Positions 15,901 to 22,005 of a stretch of DNA of 24,227 nt are shown piece by piece. The DNA is from a virus. The notes below the pieces were generated by a model. It was not told the origin of the DNA. It did not search any database and worked only from the letters and a program-made list of their open reading frames with translations. The stretch is from positions 1 to 24,227 of IMG/VR virus record IMGVR_UViG_3300032299_000968. The stretch is one strand, 5' to 3'. The position numbers and the translations under genes are program-made. The number at the start of each line of letters is the position of its first letter. Position 1 is the stretch's first letter.

Positions 15901-16071
15901 AGCAAAGCGTCTAGTCTGCACTTGTTGAAGAGTCTGTGCTTGAGTAAGTTCTCTAGCTTGAACAGCACGTCCAGGGCGATAAAGAACTCTTACAAACTTT
16001 TTATCTTCATTATAATCATCAAAATATGGACTGGTATTTAAGTCTAGTCCACCAGGATTTGTATTTGCCAT
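9919..16071 (-). CDS. Giant tail/baseplate structural protein (DUF4815 type)
   Basis: A 2050-residue protein, the largest in the window. The N-terminus (SPYFDDYNEDKKFVRVLYRP then GRAVQARELTQAQTLQQVQ) matches the DUF4815 type found in tail regions of T4-like marine phages. Around residue 1040 is MREVARMNERLERLEYFTAL then LSFLEKQ, a helical segment followed by GLDRFKNGILVDPFTGW, also typical. Near 1463 a poly-Pro linker leads into NWDPLSQSFFVD and YLTSIDLFFRTKS, a beta domain usual in these proteins. Three related modules of about 70 residues lie near 664-735, 1764-1832 and 1934-2000. No enzyme motif is seen. It is 27 bases after gp8, with no strong ribosome site. It probably joins the baseplate to fibres, covering roles that T4 divides among smaller proteins; that role is inferred. 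Confidence 0.78.
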   Translation of the reverse strand: MANTNPGGLDLNTSPYFDDYNEDKKFVRVLYRPGRAVQARELTQAQTLQQVQTRRFAEYFFKQGALVDGCEQNLDLNLSFVKLQPTYNSNTVAVANFDGKIVYGANSGIKAYSGLVTDIDGNDPKTLFISYATNGTQVLTVNVAPSTLTSGNTITFSTGNTATIEAFYTDPISGLNKIFVSNTTGTLTATTANTVLSTGATQVINVTNVSNQSANTKFANSETIFTANTTGRTYALAAATNAVRNVVNEGLATEEIYEYGSKITVSEGIVYLADHFVKHSTQTIILDKYTNKPSYKIGLVPNKSFVDYIEDSTLVDNAQGTPNFQAPGADRLKIDTTLTKIALGEATDENEFATITEIEDGVARKRKSVTVDSKLEDVLAKRTNEESGNYTLSDPIVYVREHLTKSGTDTGVYTSAEGGNSDLLIVEVDPFTSYVSGYRNQIIIKTQIEVEKGLDTQYVNGTTTQINYGQYIEVKELVGAWDIMESTSVDLYDTPQQVITNLAHSTATVTGSAIGTARVRSIEYVSGTKGTADARYYLYLYEITMNSGKNFSDVRAVYDSATPKRFADIVTTTAGAVLQETSFDSMIFPLPYDAIKTVRDLSENVDTTFRFKKRFSVSFSTGVATIATDAVTETFIGTDALNATQKNDFYMVVVNNAGANVETSALTGTVTVGASNTAVTGSGTQFTTQYNVGDLIKIGSTTTHRIASITSATALTLATAHGAGASGVAHTKIIPSGTVLSLSANGGSGATRTVNVTSPGTVAIDVKENATFTADVIVSMNRANAKEKIKTLNFQTQTNINPNTHPSGLSGPFGLGVGDIYRLHAVYQSTDFSTAATTANTNVTTNYVLDNGQRDYAYEHGTIRPVTGYVPTGRLLAVFDNFTHDTSQGVGYTSVNSYPIDDTVSSNTTITTGDIPIFTSPTTKRIFKLRDSIDFRPIKTANTSLNPIDVGTYQIPTFGLRIPESGSEFSADLIYYKGRVSKVYINNAGVFGINDGVPAQAGNQRAESPPTKPDTLEIAELVIPAYPSLPIDVQIKLLKNKRFTMREVARMNERLERLEYFTALSFLEKQATDTTELDNDGLDRFKNGILVDPFTGWSVASTSNDGKDCAIDTSNKFLTGKKDNTKTVGLRYSTTGTTTSTAELQPGNKIMLPYTEVEAPGLKQQYASRQLRLAEELNFIWTGDLSVMPFGDTFFDTENDPAKAVVYNDDQGADNWKALVDAWNTEVAPLNQRWLGGTQQTVDTAQQTTQQGNQLVTTALRTVTQEAFNRIATGNQSTASKQEVSFDRVVNVEVALWMRQREFVIYAKGLKDNARVYAFFDGVNVTANCFQIQLLGANTTIQTLNKFAPNANSGIIELSDENVTWKAIADGANNPLTVKGGEIYLLFEVPKQKFYTGQREFKITDSATNSEGTTLTSARNIITSQGVIQKTASFSINSRPFTNISFNTQRSIGRRTVSSERVETGRVTIPPPPPPQNWDPLSQSFFVDPNTFEKGMYLTSIDLFFRTKSQSKTSYVTIEIRELDNGFPSPELISSGDNAVVNNANIAISEDATKPTKFTFKNPIYLSPGVDYCFTVKPSNNDPDFALWVAELGAIDITEPNKQSRIESAYNSGVLFSSSNDKTWTVKQNTDMKFTMRVATFDTTAPKVAFWNNVPITTAITYDALTPILADVVLAGTNIKYEIKTSDSSLAVDEDFTTVEKYERLILRSRKQISTTASETTAGIKSLLVKATLSTTNKYISPYIDNEGLEFNFDKNVINNLDETAVSGTITYASGNNIVIGTGTTFTTQVFPGEYAYFGDEYRRISSISSNTVLTVVNNFTTSNAASQVMTIRNEENPTGPYSSQSRYITKVVTLNDGFEASDLVTYLNVNRPPGTSIKVYCKLLNENDTDAFDDKFYTPMDLDGTETFTLNQNEYKEEKYVVPSTVKTGGSEFLSGTVAISNVSTTVIGTSTRFIEDLKIGDTIAVGTARTERVISTIANNTSLTVESAFSTVASSQDIFRVLNNTVAYTTPDGRTFQGYKNFAIKIVFLSSNPSYAPKVKDLRGIALA

Positions 16072-16098
16072 TTATTTTTCAAGCCTACGTTTTTAAAA

Positions 16099-17379
16099 TT
16101 AGAATTGAATAATTAGTTTAACGTCTTCAATTTGGTCAGCCGCTCTAGAGATTGGCACACGATTTTCGACATAGATAATGTCGCCTGTGTATGGCTGTAA
16201 GCCTGGAGTTGTGATTGCCGCAATTGTGCCCGAAGCGGATGATGTACCACCAGCAACGTTTGCTGTGTTAGCAAACGGACGATTCAATGGTAGTGTAGTG
16301 AACAAGTTTGGTGTTGTAAATTCAACAACGCTTGCTGTGTTAGATCCGCTAGTGACAGTCTCATCTAATGTAAATGTGCCAGAGATGCTGGACAATTGAT
16401 ATTGGAATGACTGTCTGAAAGAAGATGCAACTGCTCTTGTAGTTGTACCATACAAATATGGATCACGAATGATACCAACTTGACGGAACTCATTAGCTGT
16501 AGAGAATGTATTAGATTCTGTGCCATCTAAACGAACGTTGAGCATGATGTACTTACCACCCAGTTCTTCAACTGCGTTAGAACCATGTCCACCTTTTGGT
16601 GAAATTACAGCAGTAGCGGCTGCGGCACCAGAAGCAAATGCAACTTGCGCTCTTGTGTATCCTGTACCGGGATTTGTAATTGTAACTGCGGTAACAACAC
16701 CAGCAGTAATTGTTGAGTTTGCTGTAGCGCCTGTACCATCACCAGTAATAGTAACTGCTGGCGCTGAACCGTATCCAGAACCGCCCGCTGTTACGTTAAC
16801 AACGTGGATGCCACCATCGATTGCGGCCGCTTGCACGTCCCACTGGTCTGAACCATCATCCGAAGCAAGTGTTTGTACTGGAATGTAATCGTTTGTCAAA
16901 AACTTCAACGCTTTAGCTGTTGTGACTGTATACATGTATTTCCAAATGTATCCGTCTGCTGTAGTAAATGGGGATGTGCTTACGCCCGATGGCTTTGTCG
17001 TTGACGCTGTTGCGCCAGCATTACCCAAAACTTTATACACATTATAATCTTCTGTGATAACATAAAAATCGTCAGACTCAATTAAGTTTGTGTCTTGGTC
17101 ATCATATCTGTCATAAACTGTACCAGAAGTCCAATTATATCTCGGAATAGCGTGAGTAACGTCAGAAGTGGTAATACGTTTTGCGGCGTACATATCACGC
17201 CACGGAGTATATTCAACGTTTGCAGTTGAATTTACTGGTGTTGGAGGTGCATTATCGTTTGGAAATGCTGTACTTTTTCCAATAAACAAATACATGATAG
17301 TATTTGACGTTTCAGAAAATGCTTCTGCGAATTGCTCTGCATTGTGTACTCTGAATTTTGTAGTTACAATTGATGCCAT
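16099..17379 (-). CDS. gp8: Baseplate wedge protein gp8
   Basis: A 426-residue protein, longer than T4 gp8 (334). The N-terminus (IVTTKFRVHNAEQFAEAF, then MYLFIGKSTAF), the motif WRDMYAAKRITTSDVTHAIP then RYNW (61-84), DGYIWKYMY (about 140-148) and the C-terminus DIIYVENRVPISRAADQIED then VKLIIQF all parallel T4 gp8, whose end reads YMENRPPIIMAMDQTEE. gp8 dimers form part of each baseplate wedge. Residues about 190-250 (VTAGGSGYGSAPAVTITG to NPGTGYT) are an insert of GSGY-type beta repeats also found in the gp7-like protein. Residues 330-395 add another beta module, which explains the extra length. GGGAG is placed well before the ATG, and an exact late promoter box is 50 bases upstream. Confidence 0.9.
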   Translation of the reverse strand: MASIVTTKFRVHNAEQFAEAFSETSNTIMYLFIGKSTAFPNDNAPPTPVNSTANVEYTPWRDMYAAKRITTSDVTHAIPRYNWTSGTVYDRYDDQDTNLIESDDFYVITEDYNVYKVLGNAGATASTTKPSGVSTSPFTTADGYIWKYMYTVTTAKALKFLTNDYIPVQTLASDDGSDQWDVQAAAIDGGIHVVNVTAGGSGYGSAPAVTITGDGTGATANSTITAGVVTAVTITNPGTGYTRAQVAFASGAAAATAVISPKGGHGSNAVEELGGKYIMLNVRLDGTESNTFSTANEFRQVGIIRDPYLYGTTTRAVASSFRQSFQYQLSSISGTFTLDETVTSGSNTASVVEFTTPNLFTTLPLNRPFANTANVAGGTSSASGTIAAITTPGLQPYTGDIIYVENRVPISRAADQIEDVKLIIQF

Positions 17380-17428
17380 TAGGTGTTCTCCCTTTGAATG
17401 CGATACTTAAAGTTGTTTTTCATTTACT

Positions 17429-17436
17429 TATTTATA
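17429..17436 (-). promoter_or_regulatory. T4-type late promoter box for gp8 (exact)
   Basis: The minus strand reads TATAAATA exactly, in the 115-base gap between the LamG ORF and gp8, the longest intergenic gap in the window. The transcript would start near 17423 with a leader of about 44 bases including GGGAG. I saw no terminator hairpin with a T-run in this gap. Confidence 0.78.
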
Positions 17437-17494
17437 CAAAGTTTTTTGAAATTTTGTGAATTCTATGCTCGACTACCATTATTTAGAAGTCTAT

Positions 17495-18949
17495 TTAATA
17501 CCCGAATCTAGTTTTGTATGTTGCGTGTTCTGCTTGAATTTCTGCTAAAGTTAATTCTTTGTTCCAGACTTTGACAAATCCAATATCTGCATCAACTTGT
17601 TCACTACTAGTAGTTGAATTTACAAATCTACCAAATAATCTCAATCCATTAAATCCATTGTTTGTTGCGCCGGTACCGTATGTTCCGCTTGGGGCTGTGC
17701 TAGTAGCTATATAACTTTTGGCTTTGCTTGCACCAGCAGATCCAGTATTAGTAAACCATATAAAGTGCCAAGCAGTATCTGCGGTATCGGCAGAACTACC
17801 AACAAAAGCATCACCGTAAGCAATATTCATTTTACATCCAGCCGAACCCCATAGACCCATTAAAAAGTCAGGACTTGCTGTATTAGCATTTAACAATCTA
17901 CCGCCAAGAGTTCCATTCCACTTATATGCCATACCCACAGTAAATGCTTGTGCGCTACCGTAGTTTGGACCAAAAGTCAAAAAGTTATCAGTAGATGCTG
18001 TTGTCACTCTAAACACACCACCGTTTACACTATTCCAACTAATTCTAGGTGTAGGATTAATTATGGTTATAGGATAATTTCCAGTTGCATCTGTTATAGC
18101 AGTAAATGGTGTCGCCGCATTATATGTTACAGTACCATTATTTGTAACAGTAAGTGGTGCAGTACTGTAATCAGTTAACAATGTTCCACTATCTTGTGGT
18201 CGTATTAACAATACTGTATTAGTGATTGGGGATAGAGGTTGCGTTGTTGGAGTAAAGTTTGCAGTATAAACTGCTGTTCCTTTAACTATTCTAAAGTTGC
18301 TTATACGACCATTAAAATAATTATTGCCTTGAGCCGCACTATATCCAATATCAAGTGATCTATTTGATGTACTATTAAATCCTATGCCACTTTGAGACAT
18401 TACAGAAACTCCGTTGACATAAAGTGTAATAGTTCCGCTTGCTCTTACTAATGCAATATGATGCCAGGTTCCTACAGTTATTACTGTATTAGTAGCACTA
18501 CTGCTTGTACCGCTCACACCAAAGTAGTAAATACCTCCATTGCCATTAAGATCCACATTGTCAGAGTCGGAACTAAAAAACCACAAACGTCCAGAAAGAC
18601 TATTAGGATATATCCAAGTCTCTATAGTAAAATCGTTTGTTCCGAAAGCAAATGCAGAACTTGAGGCGATTGAAAGATACTGACTGCTACCATTTAAATT
18701 AAAGCTACCATTAATAGTGGGCATTGACGTAAAATTAGCCGCATCAAAGTCTAATACCAAATTTGCTGACGGAACTGACGTATCATTTACTGTAATTGTA
18801 TTGCTAGTAGCAACGATTGGTCCTGCAATAGAACCTGTTCTAATTGAAACAGTAAATGTCTCTGCACCTTCTGTTGTTAAGTCTGCGGTTGGGTTTACAA
18901 CAAATGACCCCGCATTGTTTGTTATTGTGAATGAACCATTGGCTGGCAT
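17495..18949 (-). CDS. LamG/lectin-like baseplate-linked protein with partial Calx-beta domain
   Basis: A 484-residue beta-rich protein. Residues 1-58 (NGSFTITNNAGSFVV, then TTEGAETFTVSIR and ITVNDTS) are the second half of a Calx-beta-like domain. Its first half is at the end of the gene just upstream. Residues about 80-290 form a LamG/concanavalin-type domain: GSSQYLSIASSSAFAFG, DFTIETWIYP, WHHIALVRASGTITLYVNG, ISNFRIVKGTAVYTANFTP. Residues about 300-484 form a second one: FTVGMAYKWNG, AWHFIWFTN, DIGFVKVWNKELTLAEI. Such domains bind glycans and often sit at phage tips. It may be a host-contact module of the gp7-like protein. The ATG overlaps the preceding stop (TAATG) and AGGAG lies 10 bases upstream, so separate translation is possible. 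A frameshifted single gene of about 1500 codons is the alternative. Confidence 0.72.
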   Translation of the reverse strand: MPANGSFTITNNAGSFVVNPTADLTTEGAETFTVSIRTGSIAGPIVATSNTITVNDTSVPSANLVLDFDAANFTSMPTINGSFNLNGSSQYLSIASSSAFAFGTNDFTIETWIYPNSLSGRLWFFSSDSDNVDLNGNGGIYYFGVSGTSSSATNTVITVGTWHHIALVRASGTITLYVNGVSVMSQSGIGFNSTSNRSLDIGYSAAQGNNYFNGRISNFRIVKGTAVYTANFTPTTQPLSPITNTVLLIRPQDSGTLLTDYSTAPLTVTNNGTVTYNAATPFTAITDATGNYPITIINPTPRISWNSVNGGVFRVTTASTDNFLTFGPNYGSAQAFTVGMAYKWNGTLGGRLLNANTASPDFLMGLWGSAGCKMNIAYGDAFVGSSADTADTAWHFIWFTNTGSAGASKAKSYIATSTAPSGTYGTGATNNGFNGLRLFGRFVNSTTSSEQVDADIGFVKVWNKELTLAEIQAEHATYKTRFGY

Positions 18950-21900
18950 TATAAGAAATCTCCTGCGCTAGTTGTTACATTATCTATTGTCCAATATAAT
19001 GTTGTTCCGCTACCGACAAATGTTGTCGCAACATTAAATGTTCCGTTAGCACCTTCATTTATAGAAGTTGGTACCGAACTAAATGCGTATGTTGGCGTTG
19101 CAACTTTATATGCAACAACATTACTGAATGGTGTTTCTGGATTTCTATCGATTACCATGTTTGATGTGCCAAAAACTGCTTGAACTATAAAATATTGATT
19201 ATTGGCAACAAATACATCATCAGTAATGAAATCTGCGGCAAAGTTAGTTCCTACTCCAACAACAACCGGTGCATTTGCGCCAATCACAACACCATCGATT
19301 GCGTCAATAGGAACATCATTAAATGCGTCAAGCGTAAATGCCGCATAATCTTGCACGGATGAAGAAACTGTACCAGATATTTTACCATATGAAACATATG
19401 TCGTATTGGCTATCGATGTTGAATTGTCGATAACATTTTCTAGGTATACAGTATCTATCGAGGTTAAAGATGTTGTAATTACAGATTCTGTTGTATAGTT
19501 CATGAATCCCAATGAAGGAATTACAACAGAGTATTGTTGATCTAAAGATATTTCAAGACTTACAACATTAGGAACTTTATTCGTTATTGAATATACGGAT
19601 TGATACGCTGGACTTTCATCGTATGGATCACTAAACGCAACAGACGCTAATGTTGAAATTGGAGTATTGATCCAATCATCACCGAATACGCCTGTAGAGA
19701 ATAGAGGAATATCTTCATATGTGATACCATATGCTGGTATAGGATTTATGTATGATACAACTAATTTTGTTGTAGGCAACTGTAATGGAGATGAAGTCAC
19801 ATCCAATTCAAATGGAACTTGTATAACAAATGCCCTGTTTTCAATTGAAGCATCTGCGCTATTCTGCGTCAACAATTTTATAGTATATTCCTGAACGTTC
19901 AAATCAGTATTAACAGTAATGAGTGGACTTTCAACACTCAGCGTCATTGATATAAACGAATCTGCGTACTGTCCGCCAACAGAGAATTCACTGAGTATTC
20001 GAACAAGCATTCTCTCAAGATTATCAAGTAAACTTGAAGGAACACTTATGTCATTGAGAATTTGAATCTCACCAAAATATATCAAACCAGCAGGGTGAAT
20101 AATAGATTTTAGTGTATCTGAATATGTTTCAAATGCTAAACCGCTTTTAATAACATATGAGTAGTCTTGATAGTAATAAGAGTCTTGAATAATTTTATAA
20201 TCAATCTTACCATCATCACCCACCCAAACGCCATCTTTGATTCCGAGTCCTGAAATGGTTGCTATCAGATTTGCATTGCCGTCACCAACTGTGTTTGCGA
20301 TTGCATTTGCTGTGCTGTAATTGATACCAAAATTTGTAATTTGAACTGCACGAATCGAACCAATACCCGTGATATTGTTTGATGTGTCAACAGTAACGTT
20401 TGCACTTGTGCCTTGAATGCCTGTTGCAATTAAGTTTGCGCCAGCACCAGTTGTAGATGCAACCGAGATAAGTGGAAGCAAACCCGGTGTGTAGCCATCG
20501 CCAAAATCTGTTAATTCAATACGTTTGATTGGACCTTTTACTAACCAGTCTTCATTTTTAATAATGTCGTAGTAGCTACCATCAGCCTTCATTTGAAATC
20601 CATCTTCAAACAAAAGATCGAATGTTGTGGTTTCTACAACCGATGCAATGATACCTGCACCACTATTGCCTGCATGAAGGCTGGTAATTATAAGTGTATT
20701 GCCAACACCATAATTGGTACCAGCATTTGAAATTGTAATTAGATTGTTAGACAACAATCCCAAAGATGCGATGGTTGTGTCTTGTAGTGTAATAGAAGGC
20801 TTCTTAAAATATCCTTCACCTCTGCTAATAATAGATATCTCAGAAATTTCACCGACAGTATATGTGTTCGCACCAGAAGTTACTGTGTATGTATTTGCTA
20901 ATTCGGTAACTTGTATAGTGAGTCCAGAACCGCCAGTTCCAGAGTTATTGATTGTCGCAGTTGTGTTTAATTGATATCCATGTCCAACTGTATTAATAGA
21001 CAACGCACTAATTGGCGATTCTTTAATTGAAGAAACTCTGGCTTGCGCCTCCGAACCGTTGCCGGTAATTGTAATAATGTCGCCATCTGCGTAACCAGAG
21101 CCACCATCGATAATGTTTACGCCAGACAAAATACCATAAATTGTTGTGATAAGATTGTCATCATCAATGTCAACAATATCTTCACCTGCGGCAAATGTTC
21201 CACTCACAAGTTTCAAAGTCATCTCAGCAATTTCAATTGATCCTATGAAGAATTTTTTAATGTCAACTACGTTAGCAAGAACACCTGAAGTCTGACCACG
21301 AATTGTTTTGTTTAGAAATAAGAATATATCTCTATCGAATGAATTACCAGAAGAATTCACACCAGTCGCTGTTGCTTCTGTTCGAATGATTTGTGTTTTT
21401 TCAAAGTTACCATCAGAGACCCGAAGAATATCTTCTCCTGGATAGTAGAAATCAATGTCTTCATTATATAAAAGTTTGAATAAGAATCTGTAAGATTGCT
21501 CATTACTTTTAGATTCATAAAAATCTTTAAAATATTGTGCAACTAGTTGTTTATCGCCATAATATGTTGCGGGTATGCTAGGATATAATTCTTCTCGAAG
21601 GTAATCAACATACTTGTCAACGGAAATTTCAAGATTTTTATAGTTTAAAATATTTCCTGATGCACGACCAACATTGTCTTTGATTACATTGATTGTTGCA
21701 GTAGCACCAGAAGTCTGACCAGTTAAACTTTCAGCATATGCAAAGACAGTTCTTGATGTTGGTGCAATTACAATAGAGTTTGTTTTAACTTCTTTGATAG
21801 ATCCAATTGCGCCAGAAATTGTGCCGACAATAGTTTCACCAACAACAAACGTTCCAGCTTTATTGGTTAGTGATAATGTTGTAGATTGCATCCATTCATA

Positions 21901-22002
21901 GTATGCTTTCATAAACAGCAAAAATCTTTCCGTATCAACGGAAGAATTTTCACCAATAAATGATTCTACATTTAATGAAGGTTTGAAAAATGCATCATTC
22001 AT
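18949..22002 (-). CDS. gp7: gp7-like baseplate wedge protein, modular
   Basis: A 1017-residue protein with the N-terminal region common to gp7-like wedge proteins of T4-like marine phages: MKAYYEWMQ (31-39), VDKYVDYLREELYPSIP (about 128-145), KDFYESKSNEQSYRFLFKLL (about 159-178), and YYPGEDILRVSDGNFE. Its place after gp6, and a length close to T4 gp7 (1032), agree. From about 290 to 560 it carries several GSGY-type beta repeats (GGSGYADGD, GHGYQLN, RGEGYFKKPS, FGDGYTP). Residues about 900-965 hold a module shared with the 2050-residue protein. The last 45 residues (SINEGANGTFNVATTF, GTTLYWTI, SAGDFL) are the first half of a Calx-beta-like domain cut by a stop codon. It starts 3 bases after gp6. 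The gp7 name rests on the N-terminus and gene order. Confidence 0.75.
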   Translation of the reverse strand: MNDAFFKPSLNVESFIGENSSVDTERFLLFMKAYYEWMQSTTLSLTNKAGTFVVGETIVGTISGAIGSIKEVKTNSIVIAPTSRTVFAYAESLTGQTSGATATINVIKDNVGRASGNILNYKNLEISVDKYVDYLREELYPSIPATYYGDKQLVAQYFKDFYESKSNEQSYRFLFKLLYNEDIDFYYPGEDILRVSDGNFEKTQIIRTEATATGVNSSGNSFDRDIFLFLNKTIRGQTSGVLANVVDIKKFFIGSIEIAEMTLKLVSGTFAAGEDIVDIDDDNLITTIYGILSGVNIIDGGSGYADGDIITITGNGSEAQARVSSIKESPISALSINTVGHGYQLNTTATINNSGTGGSGLTIQVTELANTYTVTSGANTYTVGEISEISIISRGEGYFKKPSITLQDTTIASLGLLSNNLITISNAGTNYGVGNTLIITSLHAGNSGAGIIASVVETTTFDLLFEDGFQMKADGSYYDIIKNEDWLVKGPIKRIELTDFGDGYTPGLLPLISVASTTGAGANLIATGIQGTSANVTVDTSNNITGIGSIRAVQITNFGINYSTANAIANTVGDGNANLIATISGLGIKDGVWVGDDGKIDYKIIQDSYYYQDYSYVIKSGLAFETYSDTLKSIIHPAGLIYFGEIQILNDISVPSSLLDNLERMLVRILSEFSVGGQYADSFISMTLSVESPLITVNTDLNVQEYTIKLLTQNSADASIENRAFVIQVPFELDVTSSPLQLPTTKLVVSYINPIPAYGITYEDIPLFSTGVFGDDWINTPISTLASVAFSDPYDESPAYQSVYSITNKVPNVVSLEISLDQQYSVVIPSLGFMNYTTESVITTSLTSIDTVYLENVIDNSTSIANTTYVSYGKISGTVSSSVQDYAAFTLDAFNDVPIDAIDGVVIGANAPVVVGVGTNFAADFITDDVFVANNQYFIVQAVFGTSNMVIDRNPETPFSNVVAYKVATPTYAFSSVPTSINEGANGTFNVATTFVGSGTTLYWTIDNVTTSAGDFL
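18960..18964 (-). promoter_or_regulatory. Shine-Dalgarno sequence before the LamG ORF start
   Basis: AGGAG on the minus strand lies 10 bases before the ATG at 18949 and inside the last codons of the gp7-like gene. The stop and start overlap as TAATG. The pair would support reinitiation, so the LamG part can be made as a separate polypeptide even though its first domain is incomplete. Confidence 0.55.
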
Positions 22003-22005
22003 TTT

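Noticed and set aside
17380-17494. Terminator in the 115-base gap after the LamG ORF
   Set aside because: Only a 4-5 bp imperfect stem could be drawn and no T-run follows it on the minus strand. The gap holds the gp8 late promoter instead.
18945-18970. Programmed frameshift joining the gp7-like gene and the LamG ORF
   Set aside because: The sequence TTC TTA TAA lacks an X-XXY-YYZ slippery heptamer, and a +1 shift of the prfB type gives the wrong frame. Recoding is not excluded, but indel or reinitiation fits better.
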